A stretch of 64,000 nucleotides of DNA from Epinephelus fuscoguttatus. Taxonomy: Eukaryota > Chordata > Actinopteri > Perciformes > Serranidae. The position numbers and the translations under genes are program-made. Where the stretch lies: NCBI RefSeq assembly GCF_011397635.1, contig NC_064765.1, positions 30,098,632-30,162,631 of the forward strand. Direction: 5' to 3'. Shown piece by piece: positions 1-11,890 of the stretch (positions within the stretch are counted from its first letter, which is position 1; every line of letters starts with the position of its first letter). The notes beneath the pieces are model-generated. The model did not search any database and was not told the DNA's origin. It saw only the letters and a list, made by a program, of their open reading frames with translations.

Positions 1-402
1 TCACGTGGGTTGTCTTTATTGTCATTTTCATGTTGGTCTATTCCATACACACGGCATCTTGTATGTCCTGGGAGAGGAATCTCTCCTCTTCCTTCAAGCA
101 AGGGTCGAAGGGACAGAGGGTATCGTATGCTGTACAGACGGTAAGAGTGAAGCGGTGTGTATTCATCCTAAACTGTTTGGTTGTTTTATTCGGTATGCAA
201 CGAACATTTGGTACACCCCGTTACCCAAACAGTCCAAACAGTCTATTCATGTGTACTGCTTGCACATGCAGAACAGAAATTCTGAAATTCCGTGAAATAT
301 TGATGCATGAGCTGCAGTCTGTCAGCTGTAACATGCTAGTCAGCTCAGCCTGTTTAGCTGGGTTAGTCAAGTTCATCGTCAAGGACATCTTCCTCTACAG
401 AT
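1..402. other. No gene seen
   Basis: Two overlapping plus-strand open frames of 96 and 139 codons occur here, but neither has a recognisable domain, a splice context or biased codon use. I treat the stretch as intergenic DNA left of the first MITE. Confidence 0.5.
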
Positions 403-405
403 CTG

Positions 406-965
406 GGGCCTCATTTATAAAGCTTGCTTACGCACAAAACGGGGCTTGAAAGTGGTGAACGCCACTTACCACGCAAAGGTTGTGATTTATAAAAATAAAC
501 TTGGCGGGAGAATGTGCGCACCTGTAAGCAAACTCTGAGTCATGCGTGCGCATATATTGGAGACACTGGGAAGTGGCGACGCAGACGGCGAGGTGGAGAA
601 GTGGAGTCTGATTTTTATTGATGTCTCACACAAATTTAATGTCACGCTACATCCACCTTAGATCCACGTTATCATTGAAATTAAATCCAGCAGCCTCATT
701 TTGCGCTTGGAGTGAGTGAGCATTCATGAGGTGATTTGCATGACCATTTATGGTTGAACTAGGGCGTGTAGAGGGCAGAATATGAAGCGGATCTGGGTGC
801 ACACAACTCCAGGAGGTCTGTGATTTATAAAGAGAACACTGCGTGCAAGTGTGCGTGCACACGGTTTTATAAATCAGATTATTTTTTGGCGCACGCCATT
901 TTCAGCTTTTGGGTGCACGTCAACTTTTAGTATGAATCCTAAGCAGTCTTTTATAAATGAGGCCC
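406..965. mobile_element. PIF/Harbinger-type MITE, 560 bp
   Basis: The element starts gggcctcatttataaa and ends with the exact reverse complement tttataaatgaggccc, a perfect 16-bp terminal inverted repeat. It is flanked on both sides by the trinucleotide CTG (403-405 and 966-968). A 3-bp CWG or TWA target duplication and GG-starting ends are typical of the PIF/Harbinger superfamily. No transposase frame lies inside, so it is a non-autonomous copy. The family assignment is inferred from ends and target site only. Confidence 0.82.
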
Positions 966-968
966 CTG

Positions 969-1395
969 GACCGTATCAAAGTGCTTGAGCTCTGCTACAA
1001 TGTGCCTTTATGTGTGCATTTTGCTCTGTATAAACGAGCACAAGCTGCAGTTCAGGAATTATCAACAAGTCAGAGTCTTATGATGAAGCATTAAATTTAC
1101 ATTACCACGTTTGTGTTATTTTTTCTTTTTGATAATATGTGAGTAAATGAGTGCCTTAACTCTTACAGTAAGAATAAAGGCTAATAAGTCACCAAAGAAT
1201 GTTAACATTTTTCAAATAAAAGAAAAGAAAACATTTTCCTGCCTTTTTATTTTTCCCTGCTGTACCGAAAACGTACAAAACTGAATTTTGTGTACTTTTA
1301 CACCCCTAACAGATGTAAAACCCCGTGAGGCATATTTGTGATACTGAGCTATATAAAACTGACTTGAGTCACTGAGATCATTTAATGTAAGCTAA
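969..1395. other. No gene seen
   Basis: AT-rich spacer between two repeats. No open frame or motif stands out. Confidence 0.5.
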
Positions 1396-1476
1396 CTTAA
1401 AGCCAGTGATGGTGTGGCGCTAAAAACTGAGTCAGCAGCCCGTTGGGATTGAACACGTGTACATGAGCTAAATTAA

Positions 1477-1524
1477 CAAAAAAATCGAAGAAAAAACAAA
1501 CAAACAAACAAACAAAAAAAAAAC
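1477..1524. repeat. A-rich (AAAC)n low-complexity tract
   Basis: A run of AAAC units followed by a stretch of A. It directly precedes the dispersed repeat that starts near 1523 and could be the A-rich end of an older retroposon. Confidence 0.7.
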
Positions 1525-1954
1525 GATGGACGCCGTACCAGAACCCAAAAGTGAAGCTAAAACATTTCGATCGTCCCCAGTGACTGACTGCAGTAGATGG
1601 GACACCTGTAAGCACACATCAAATACATTTTTCCTAAAAATGGTTTCTGTTATTTTAGGTAGTTCTTATCACAATGATGTTCAGGTGTTCATTTTTCTGA
1701 TAGGTTTGGTTTTAATTGGTTATTTAATGTTATAAAAAACGGGGTGTGGTGTCATGACTGACGAGTCGATAAATGGCACCGCTCACATTTGCTTGGATGG
1801 GTGTATGGGTGGAACATTGATATTGTGGTTCAAACTTTATTGCGCAGACTCTCAACGCAAGATGGCAGCAGCCATATTCTGGATACTTTGGCTTCATTTT
1901 TGAACAGTAGGAGAAAGTAGAGACACGTTGTCCATCTTCACATACAGTCTATGG
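1523..1954 (+). repeat. Dispersed repeat, copy 1 (second copy at 39169-39660, opposite orientation)
   Basis: This segment shares blocks with the reverse complement of 39169-39660. Shared blocks are gatggac near the start, the stretch ggtagttcttatcac, a 'gatggcagc'-type block near 1862, and the end catacagtctatgg, matched by catagactgtat at 39169. Short open frames in both copies translate to a shared peptide (…MVxVILGSSYH…), but the frames are otherwise unalike and I do not consider them genes. Exact ends and class are unresolved; a MITE is likely. Confidence 0.55.
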
Positions 1955-1955
1955 T

Positions 1956-4214
1956 TGGGTTTGATAAAGTTCAAACAAATGAGCTTGAGTCTGTTCAAAC
2001 TTGATAATTTGAGAAAGTGACAGACCTAAACAAAATGTGCTCTCAGCACCGAGTATCAAAAAGTAGGAGGGCATCAAAGGCTTCCATTGGTTCATGCTTT
2101 TCTTGAGTTATTTTTTGATCATACAGTCTTGTAGACTGTGTTTTGTTAGACAAAGGTCTTGTGAACTTTGGTTTATTTCATTAAATAAAAACAAGACTTA
2201 AGCTGTGTTCAGAAAGACTGCAAAGCAAGTTTTCACCTCAACCATGTTCACCATCACCCGTGTGTCTCAGTGTGTGTTTGTATTCAGACTTGAGCTCAGG
2301 AACTGGAAGTTAAACAAGGAACTCCACTGTGTTCTGATATTTCATTTAAGTTTTCCTCTCATCTCTGTACATTTATGATAGATTTATAGATTTATAAAGC
2401 CCTGAGATATGTGGGATTTTATGATTCAACATTTTTAAGTCACATGAAAGCAGTTAAACTTCATTCTTACTGTGCCAAGATTGTATTTGGGAGCAGCAGT
2501 GCTTTCAGCTAAATGCATAACCTTATGCTAGAACTAACAGCCAGCCCGAACCACTATTACATGAAATATGATAGTGAGGAAAGTCTCATGAATTCATCAG
2601 CTAAGATGAAAGTCAACATGCAATATTACATGAAAAGAAATACTACATGAGGTATGAATACCGGTGATAATACCTTACAGGAAGTTAAGTCACAATGGGT
2701 CCAATAATTAAAACTGATCTGCAGAAGCCTCTCAAATACACACAGTAATTATCAGGGACAGGGTATAATGTTGTTATTGCTGTGCAGGTTTATTTCGTGA
2801 CTGATAATCTCAAGATAGCTTTTCCTGCATATCCGACAATATCAACTTCATGTGACAAGTCAGCGCCTTCAGAGACACGGACACCGCACAAAGCAAAATA
2901 TGCATCACATTAATCTCAAGAGACATGATTTAAGATGGGTCATAGAAAAAATAACAAGATAAACAGCAAGGCATGAGCAATTGCATTAAGAGTGATTTAC
3001 TTGTCAATTCCTGCCTTGCTGTGGTACCACAGGTGTTGTGAAAAAAAATGTCGACTTGTTCATTTTGGCTCTCAAACTCCACACCCTCACCTTAGGGATT
3101 GTCTAGAAAATGCAGAAACAGGAATCTGCAGCCTCTGCTTGAGGGTGTGACAGGCTTATCTAGTCTGCTAGATTAGATTATTTTGGAAGACTGCATGAGC
3201 TTTCACCTACTGCAGTTCAGATCCTTTGGTTAGAGCTGACCAGTGAAACAGACTTTTCAAATATTGTTGCAGTAACATGAAGAAAGGCCGAAGCATGTGT
3301 ATCGTCACAGCTTAGCACTCAAACAAGCAGCCCACAAACACAAACTCTCACCTCTTCTAATGCCTCAGTATTATCAGTGACTTTGAACAGGCTGTACTTT
3401 CTCTGTTCCCTCAGCACATGAAATATTTCAAGTGCTAAACTGCTCAGACTCCAGAGAGTCATACACCTGGAAACTGAATCCACTGTGACATATTTCACAT
3501 CTGTCATGTTGACAAGACATAACATGCCTTAAACTGAAGTGGTCTCTTGCAGAACAGTCTTTTCATGATAAGCTATAGCATTTTGTTTAAGTTTCTGTAC
3601 AGAATATACGGCATATGCTTTGATGGTTCAGGTGTGTATTTGCTCAATACTGAACAAACTGACTCAGCATGCTATGAAACTCAGTGACAGAGAAAAGATT
3701 TATAGTAGACGTGGGGGGGAAATCGATACATAATAGTATCACGATATTTTGCTTGGCAATATCCTATCAATACACAGATGCCAAGTATTGATATTTTGTT
3801 ACATACATTATTAATGTTGCAAATACAAAATAAACTTTTGGTAGACTTCTAGGATAATAAAATAATTTCTTTGTCAGACCGCTAGATACATGCTGCAGTA
3901 AAAATGACTGAGGACGTATTCTGAAAATGCACAAGCCTTTCAGTTCCTTGAAATTATATTAAGCTCAGAAGGTGAAAGAGTACATCTACAGTTGTTTAGT
4001 ACACACACGTGTGAATGACGCAAAGCGTGGCACAGATTGAACCTTGAATGAATCTTTGAATGACACCTGAAAGCCAACACCATTATATCATATGCAGCTG
4101 AGTTTATGTTACTGAAGTACTGGTGTCAATCAACACCACAGGTAAAGATGATGAAAGACAGGTTTATCAGTTACACATGTGCACACTAGTAGTTCAAGTA
4201 TCTGTATTATAGAG
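1956..4214. other. No gene seen; AT-rich intergenic DNA
   Basis: I see no supported gene. A minus-strand open frame at 3319-3525 ends in a donor-like GAG|GTGAGA but lacks any recognisable domain. Around 3712-3830 there is a G-run followed by 'aatcgatacat' and 'tcaatacac' motifs that look like an old dispersed repeat. Confidence 0.5.
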
Positions 4215-5005
4215 TCTTTTAACCCCCTTAATCTAAGTTTGTAAAGAATCTACAAACTGAGAAAATTCTTGATGAATTGAAGTCACAGGGGTCCACGTTC
4301 AACAACAGCAAAACTTTATCAAAATATCCACTTACAAACTCTCACACCACTCATGCAGTATAATCCAAATCTCCTTTATCCAGTGTTACACTCATTACTT
4401 CCCAAACGCATGCACTTTTCCTAAAACCTTAGTATCTGAAACTGAACTGAGAGTGAAACGTATTGATGCTCTCTTTAAAGCCAGACTCCACGGACAAAAA
4501 CAGTAAATCTGCTTAAGTGAACACTGGAGCTGCTGGTCTACTACAATCTCAATCAGTTAGTTAGTTTGTGTTACTGTGTGACTTTCCTGTTTTAAAGGGT
4601 TAGTTCCCCAAAGTTACACAAAAACAAACAAACTACCAATTGAGGCAGCTATAGACCAGCAGCCCACATGTTCAACAAGGTAGAATTACTGTAGGAGTCT
4701 GGCTTTGAAGAGAGCATAGATAACTTTCACTTTCAGTTCAGTTCCCTGTCAGAAAGAGCCGTCTGTGCGGATAAATGAGACTTGGATGATACTGCATGAG
4801 CTGTGTATGAGTTGTTAATGAATATTTTGATGTAGTTTTGCTGTTATCAAACGCAGTCACCTATGACTTCTATTCATCAGCAGCTTTCTATGTTTTTGGA
4901 TTTTTTGTTCACTGAGGGCATGCAAGAAAAACAAAATTCAGTGTAACACAGAGTGAGTAATTGATACACAAATGGTCATTTGGCTGGTGAAGTATTCCTT
5001 TAAAG
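4215..5005. mobile_element. Fold-back (palindromic) TTAA-type element, copy A
   Basis: The left half (to about 4600) is the inverted complement of the right half (from about 4610). Examples are 'aaagccagactcc' with 'ggagtctggcttt', and 'gagctgctggtcta' with 'tagaccagcagc'. The right end reads tattcctTTAAag, so the terminus is AGGAATA next to a TTAA, as for piggyBac-type target sites. The left end is truncated or diverged. Related copies lie at about 21310-23109, 28807-29210 and 34850-36486. No transposase is present. Confidence 0.72.
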
Positions 5006-7017
5006 TTCCTAAACTGCCTCCTGAACTGCATGCCAGAGCCACTGCTGCAGCTCCAACAGCTGACCATGTTGGCAAGTGAGCCAAACTACAATAACTAACT
5101 TCTTTGACATCTTTGACAGTAGACAATTACTATTATATTGTCATATCACCAACACCTAGACTACACAGACAGGTTCAATTCATTGTTGCTTTTGGTCCCT
5201 GCAGGGAAATTAAGAGTGATAAAAAAATTTTTAAAAAAAATCAGGACACCAACTTTAAAAAATTCAGTGAATGTTTGTGTTTTTGTTTTGTATTCTTGTT
5301 GTTGTTTTTAACATTTAAGGATAAAAATTTCCAGTAATGTCACTGCAAACATGGACTTAAGATTGTCTTTTCTTCACTGTATCAGTCTGTCGATCGATGA
5401 ATCTGTAAATTATTTTCTAAATATATTAATAACAGTCATGGTCAGTCTTTCAGTGTGTTCTACAATTCCTCTAGTCCTATAGCAGCCTCAGACACCAGAG
5501 CATGTGGTCAATAAAAAGGGTTTTTACCTTTATAAAGACGTGAAATAGCACTTGAAAGTTCAGTGTCAAGGAAATGTGCTTGCTTGCAGATGTTTGGGAA
5601 GCAAAGACCAGTCAATCTCATCCGGTTTGAAACCACTGCCTATGACTGATGAGTTTATCAGTAAACAAAGAATATTATTTTGATGCACCGAGGCACTCAC
5701 AGCACAAAGCAACAGTGAAGACAGATTCATTGTCATATAATTAATTGTGCGTCCTGCATCATATGACTCAGACTGTTGTGTGTTTTCGATGTGCCACTCT
5801 GGCCTCTGTATTAGTCATTGGACCCAGACCAGCTCAGACATAACATCAACTTAATTGAGCCACATATAATTGAACAACAACAAGAAAACCCATGATACCT
5901 GCACAGCAGGTTTTTCATTTAAGGATAAAATGTTATGCAATGCTTGCCCTTCTCATACCACATTAACATCTGTCTGTGTCTGTTAACCTGACAGCATGTG
6001 ACAATAACACTTGAGTCAGAGACAACACATCTCAACTCATCAACAAACTGCTTAATATGTAAAACTTTATGGAACTAAATAAAAGAATCAGAAAAGAGAT
6101 CCGGAAACATCTTGGATAAATAAAGTACTGGAAATTTCTCTGCAATTATTGTGACCACTTGAGGTTGACCAGTTTCTTTTTGAATCTTTAATTCATCCAG
6201 GGAAGAGTGACTCAGTATGCTATTCTTAGTCACACAGTCCTCCACGTTCCATCGAGGAGCTGCCACGGTCTTGTACCGATGGCCAGTGTTCGGGCATCAA
6301 AGGGTTGGGGCAAAGTGGCTTGCCCAAAGGCACCAAACTAATTGGGGTCAGTCTGCGTTTCACTTTCCCCACTTCTCACATGGTGAAGCCCTAATATGTA
6401 AAATTAAATATGTGAGCTGCATGAGGAGAACACAACAGCATCTCATGTTGTGCTTGCACGCCCTCCTCGCTGTATCTGTTTACCTCTTTCTGCCTTTTTC
6501 AGGCTTGACTAAACTAGCTCAGCCATAGCTCAATGCCACAGTGGTTAGTTTTTTAAAAGTGCCAGGGGGGAAACAGTCACTCTGTGAGATGCTTCTACCC
6601 ACACGCTTCAGTGCTTCCTTAAGTTCTGTCAGCTTGTGAAATATGGTGCAAGCTGGTTTCCAAAGCAGAGCTTAAAGACTGCCAGGGGGCCAGTGTGGGA
6701 GTTACCGGGGCCCATTGCTTTCACTATTAACTTACTTACATTTCTATATAAGAAAATGCATGATTTTGTTTTGCACTGGCGTCACCCAGCCTCCAAAATA
6801 AATTATTAAATAGGCTACAATTTTAGTTGACAGCAGAGATATTTTAGTTATTTTTTTAGTAAATAGAGGATGTTTTAATTTCAAAACTATGACAACATTA
6901 CAGTGGTAACTAAGTACATAAAATTCATGTAACCTAGCCTGTTTCATCAACTCAAACAGTTACACATGTCCTCAAAAAATGAAAAAAATAATAACAGTAA
7001 ATTTGTGTTTATCTTAC
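5006..7017. other. No exon recognised; possible first intron of the minus-strand gene at 7018
   Basis: If the exon at 7018-7343 is real, this DNA is the start of its first intron. I looked for a second exon on the minus strand and found none with a clear acceptor and a biased frame. The 63-codon minus frame at 6075-6266 has no recognisable domain. Confidence 0.45.
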
Positions 7018-7343
7018 AGGTGGCTGTGGAAGCTGTCCAGTTCATCAGGGAAGAACACGTCTCCTCCTCCTCCTCCTTCTTCTTCTTTGTGCTTGGATTT
7101 CTTCCGTTTCAGCCTGAACGGCAACAGCCGCTTTTCCTTCTTTACTTTAGGGGAAATGGGTAACACATCATCGGCCAGTGTGGCGTTGTATCCCGGGCTG
7201 AGGGCACCGGGGCTCGCGGGGCTCGCGGGGCTGGTAGCTGCTCCATCTTTGAGGGTGCCCGACCGTTTCTGCTCCTTGCTGTCTTTATCAGGTGATTTTA
7301 ATTTAAACAAGCCCTTTATTTTCAGGGTGCCGGACTTACTCAT
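7018..7343 (-). CDS. First coding exon of an unidentified gene (possibly crystallin beta/gamma domain protein 1-like)
   Basis: ATG at 7343 opens a frame of 108 codons plus two bases, ending at a strong donor (CACCT|GTAAGAT, intron from 7017 down). The peptide starts MSKSGTLKIKGLFKLKSPDK. It is very basic and rich in Ser and Pro, with SPASPASPG repeats, a Lys/Arg cluster (RLKRKKSKHK), a Glu/Gly run and an acidic tail (FFPDELDSFHSHL). It has no signal peptide or membrane segment and looks like the disordered N-terminus of a larger cytoplasmic or cytoskeletal protein. Codons are GC-rich, unlike the flanks, and a GC-rich patch at about 7470-7500 could hold the promoter. The start resembles my memory of fish Crybg1/AIM1-like N-termini, but this is weak and I assign no symbol. 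Downstream exons are not visible. Confidence 0.6.
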
Positions 7344-7429
7344 GGTTTCTGTGAAAGAGGTCCTCGTTCAGAGAGTGCGGAAGGAAAATAAAAGCATGAG
7401 GAAAGTGTGTCCTACTTAAAGCTATTGGA

Positions 7430-7520
7430 GGAGTGATTCACCGGGCTAACCTGCAGAGCGAGTTATAGGACTTGCCCACACTGGTCGCGCGCGCCATCAG
7501 GTAGTTGAAAAGTGCAATAG
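7430..7520 (-). promoter_or_regulatory. Probable GC-rich promoter / 5' UTR region of the minus-strand gene
   Basis: A short CpG-rich patch (ggtcgcgcgcgcc near 7483-7496) stands out from the AT-rich surroundings about 140 bases upstream of the ATG at 7343. No TATA box is evident. It is called from position and composition only. Confidence 0.35.
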
Positions 7521-7666
7521 GAGAAAAGAACTACACTTCCGACTGCTACTTTCAAAATAAGATTTTACTCTGAATTTTGTCGATTTATGTAGGTATCTAT
7601 TTAATTATTTAACAAGTGCTGAAACCTCACACTCACAGACGGACAGCCCTCGAACACAGTACAGTA

Positions 7667-8781
7667 GGGGAGACTGGGAGTGGTTGTACCACATTTTGTC
7701 TCAGTAACTATAACTCTGAATTTTTGTGTTAGCGCTCTCAAATTTTGGCCCACAGTATTTGAATATTTCTCGACTACAAGTAGCATTTTTTTCAACTTCT
7801 CCAACTATATTACAGAATACAAATGTAAGGAGCTGATGATAAAAAATTCATTAATTCATTCATCTTCTAACTGCTTCATCCTCTTGAGGGTCGCGGGGGT
7901 CGCCAGACTATCGCAGGGCTGACACATAGAGACAAACAACCATTCATGCTCACATTCACACCTACGGACAATTTAGAGTCTCCAATTAACCTAGTCCCCA
8001 AATCTGCATGTCTTTGGACTGTGGGAGGAAGCCGGAGTGCCCGGAGAGAACCCACGCTACCCTCTTGCTGTGAGGCGAGAGTGCTAACCACCACACCACC
8101 GTGCCGCCCTGATAAAAAATATAATATAAAAAAAATACACATAAAAAAACTGATACACACACTAATAACAAATTCCTACTAAGGTCTAATTTGCTAACCT
8201 GTCCCTGTCAGATGCTTACCTCACATGGACTGAGTCCAATATACATGTCTGCTGCCTCAGTCAAGTAACCAGTCAAGACATCCTCTTGCTGCTGCTGCAC
8301 AGAGTTTTTGACTGCTGTGATAGCCCATAGCTCTCTGATGTTTTGCCATTTATTTAATTTTTTTTTGTGTTATTTTTTGCAGGATCTTCTCAATGTCACA
8401 TGACAGATACAGTATTCTTTGGGGACCAATCTTACTGTCTTTACCTGCCTCAACCACACCCCTATCAGTTTTTTTTCATCAACTCCACTGGAATGCTGAA
8501 AAAAAAGGGTGATAGATAAAGAAAATGTGTTTAGTTGTCATTGCAGTTAATTGTTACACTTTTAAAAGGTGTTACAACCATCCCCACCCCGTCAGCCATG
8601 TTTAGCCAGCTGTAGCAGCATGGTGGTTTGAAATGATCAAAGATGAAATGCCTCACATTTTACCCAAGAGACATGTCTCTAATCTAATACAAGTACCATG
8701 TGTAATTTCAACAGTATCAGTGCTAATCAAAAGTGGTGTTGGTACAACTATTATATTGTTACAACCATCCCCAGTCTCCCC
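7667..8781. mobile_element. TA-flanked MITE (Tc1/mariner-type target), with nested SINE
   Basis: The left end reads TA|ggggagactggg and the right end cccagtctcccc|TA, a 12-bp inverted terminus. The similarity runs inward through 'tggttgta' on the left and 'tacaaccatccc' on the right. The TA dinucleotide on both sides suits a Tc1/mariner-like target. A SINE at 7848-8110 was inserted later and makes up about a quarter of its length. The element lies about 320 bases upstream of the start codon at 7343. Confidence 0.72.
7848..8110 (-). mobile_element. tRNA-related SINE with L2-like tail, perfect 10-bp target duplication
   Basis: Read on the minus strand, it starts ggcggcacggtggtgtgg followed by 'tggttagcac', a tRNA-like A-box head. 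It continues with 'tccaaagacatgcag' and 'ggttaattggagactc', and ends in (ATGA)n. This is a very common teleost repeat. The direct repeat gataaaaaat at 7838-7847 and 8111-8120 is identical, so this copy inserted as a unit. The B-box part seems partly deleted. The exact family name is uncertain. Confidence 0.8.
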
Positions 8782-8783
8782 TA

Positions 8784-10943
8784 TTAATATTTGGAAAAGA
8801 CACCAAGAAGAAAGACGCTAAAGTGGTTTAATTTTGTGAAATTATGTCATTTTATTAAGATATGGAACTGTTCAATTATAGCCTATAGTCTGTCATTTTT
8901 ATCTGAAGATGCCAGTACCATCATTAAAAACAGTTCTCTAAATAGAAATTAAGAATTGATCATTTAAATTTAAATTACTAAATACTATTTTTTCAGTTAT
9001 ATAAAGAAAATTCAAAAACGAGTAGCCTATCTTGAGAATGATGAGAGGAAATGGAAGACAAAAGTGGAAACATTTTTCTCTGTGTAATTGTTATTTTTGT
9101 TGAATATTTAACTCTTTTTCAATGAAGATGTGCTTCAATAAGTAAACAAATAATAAACAAGTATACTGAGACCAAAGTAAGTGGAATAAGGCTACCATGT
9201 GTAATTTTTTAATTGTAAGAATGTAGGGTTGCAAGTATATTTTCATCAGCAATGAACCTGCCATTTTTTCTCAATTAACTCATTAATCAAATAATTCTTT
9301 TGTCTATACAATTGGAATTACCCACAATCCGAGATTTAAATTGCTTCTTTAATTTGACCAACAGTCCAAAAACCCAAGGGTACTCAGTTGACTGCAAGAC
9401 ACTGAAGCACATCAAACCTTCACATGTGAGAAGCTTAAACCAATAGATGTTTGACATACTGTAAAAATGATCATCAAAATAGTCACTGATGACTTTTTTG
9501 TTACTGAGCTGATTAATCAACTTATTGTTTCAATTGTAGTACAATGTCATCTCCGCCAAGGTTGCTAACATTCCTGGATCTCAGTGTTGTCAGTAGTAAC
9601 TATCACCCTGCTACTTGTATTAATTATCTGTCTTTACATGATCATGTTGTTCAGTTACTCTAAACAGTCAGAACATGATAAATGCTGGCATTGCACTTTT
9701 CAAAGCAGGAATATGTTGAGCTTTATGTTCAGTTTTATGTTGTGATGACGCTGTGGCTAAGGTGTGGTTAGGTTTTGGCACTAAACCCACTTGGTTTTAA
9801 AGGAAAACAAGATGTTTTGGCTTCAACATCTGCTTTTGTCGTCACCACCACAGCTGAAAATGTCATGACCTCTCATTAAAGTTAAATGAGAGAGTGTGTT
9901 GTGTGCTGCTTGGCTGTTTGGCATCCATCTTACCTAGGTGTCATGCCATCCACCATTTCCTGTTGATTGGATACATATAAAACAAACAAATGTAATGTAT
10001 CTGGGGTTGCAGAAACAAACAATGTCAACATTTTTTTCTGGTGACTGAACTGAGTACTTGTTGAATATAGTTTTATTTTTCAGTCCAGCATCTGCTCCAT
10101 CTGTCCTGTGTGTGATGGAAACAGGTAAAAACCAAATACAACAGCATCATATGTCTTTGTTTGTATTTCATTATACTATTAAGCTGTATGTTGTTAATGT
10201 ATGTTGAGTGTTAATCTCCCACACACACACCCAAAGCATAGGCTATTTCATCTCAGTGAGTTCAACCTACATTAAAAATCTTTTATTTTGAAAGTAAAAG
10301 CTTCACTTTCAGCTACTTGCTTATTGCAGCACACAGACTCTTGATTTTCTTAACATAACATCTCCAATTTAATCTCACCTTGATGCAAACCCCCACTTGT
10401 CCTTTAATTACATATTTGCACTTGGTGTAATTATAATGCTTTTATGTTTGTGTATGGGTGTGGGTGTGTGTGTGTTTCTCTAAATTTAAGGGAGCAAGAA
10501 AGAGTTCCCCCACACAGCATTCAATGATGTCAGCTGTGTTGAAAATGATGATAATTATGGTTTTATTCTGAATTTTTCGAAAATAAAGTTACCTGCCCCA
10601 TAAGCTGCTAAAAGTCTTCTTCTTCTTAAAATAACCTAACTATGTAAATAAAGTAACTATGGCATAGATTGTACATTTATGATTGGTCGGTAATAAAAGC
10701 TCAGTTGAGAGCCCTCCACTATGTTCCTGCAAATGATGACTGGAAAATAACATATCAAATCTAACTTTCTGTCCATATAAACATATAGTTATATATATGA
10801 TTATACATAGTCACAGTTTAAAGTACTTATTTTCAACACATCTGTCAGTCTACTGGGCCACGAGTTATACTATCTACTGTAGTAACAGCTCCATCTGCTG
10901 GTCATGATAAGAAAAGCAACTACAGCTTGTAATACTGAAGACA
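8784..10943. other. No gene seen
   Basis: AT-rich intergenic DNA. A block at about 9733-9870 matches, in inverted orientation, blocks at 26580-26780 and 30930-31110 (see the separate entry). A GT-rich tract lies at about 10445-10475. Confidence 0.5.
9733..9870 (-). repeat. Dispersed repeat 'accaag…acctaacc', copy 1 of 3
   Basis: Contains 'ggtgtggttaggttttgg' and 'acaagatgttttggcttcaa'. The reverse complement resembles 26640-26745 ('aagccaaaacatgatg', 'acctaaacctaacc') and 31030-31100 ('gaagccaaaccatgatgg', 'ccttaacctcacc'). The family is unnamed here and its ends are unresolved. Confidence 0.5.
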
Positions 10944-11877
10944 CTGTGCTTTCCAATACCCATACTACCATACTATATAGTATGCAAGAAAAAGATTCGT
11001 CACATTGACTGTCAGAGGCCACAATGATCAATGGCAGCTGTCACGTTCCATGCTCAGGGAACTGGACAAAAGTTGGAGACCACACGCTGCATTACTTTTA
11101 ACAAAGAAATGTATTAATTACCTTAGAAAAAATAGAATCAAGTGTTGCATGGATGTGTGTTCGCAAGTAAGGTGGTGGAAAATATATGTATGTCTGTGTA
11201 TATGTAAGAACCTGAGAATCAAAAAGCCACAAACCACTAAATAAAGAAAAGGAGGCCTCAGATAACCCCCACAGCATGTGCTGGAGGTCCAACCAGGAAG
11301 GAGTGCAGAGAGAGACTGTCTGCACAGAGCTGAGCCTTTCTGCTCAGGCCTGCTGGCCACACCCAGCCAGGTGTCAGCCCTCAACGTGATGAGCAGGCAG
11401 CAACAAGACATGGAGGGTTCTCCTCCCTCCGTCACACAGCACATGCAGGTGACTGATGACCAGTCGGTTAGCAATAATAGGAACATTAATTGTTTAATTG
11501 AATAAAATAGTCATAAATATAACCAACAACAAAAGGACATACGTATTAAATAACAATGACAGAGAAATGTAGAGCCTGTGTAATTTTACTATCATGAATA
11601 TCTGTTAGAAACTACAAAGTATGCAGTCATGACTTATTGTGAAAAACAATGTCAGAGACTTCCAGGCTGATCTCCATCTTTGGTGAGCTTGGTGAACAAC
11701 ATTTTGTTATCTCCATGGTAACAGATTCATGAGTAAGATGGTCAAAGTTCAGGGTTTAACGTTATGAGGAAGAAATATGTCCCAATTGTGTGCATACTGC
11801 ATGAGACAGTACATACTTTTTACGGGAAGCTGCAGTACCTACCACAAGAAAAGAAAAAGTATGCAATCCGGAACACA
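10944..11877. mobile_element. Probable MITE with 'gtatgc' ends
   Basis: The left end (ctgtgctttccaatacc, then 'catactatatagtatgc') pairs with the right end ('aaaagtatgcaatccgg' then aacaca), whose reverse complement starts tgtgttccggattgcat. This terminus resembles a widespread fish repeat. No target duplication could be fixed. Overlapping short open frames at 11005-11505 on both strands show no domain. Confidence 0.45.
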
Positions 11878-11890
11878 CTCTTAGGTGCCC

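Noticed and set aside
3319..3525. Minus-strand 68-codon frame followed by a donor-like GAG|GTGAGA
   Set aside because: No recognisable domain, no convincing acceptor upstream and no partner exon. A donor-like hexamer is expected by chance in this length.
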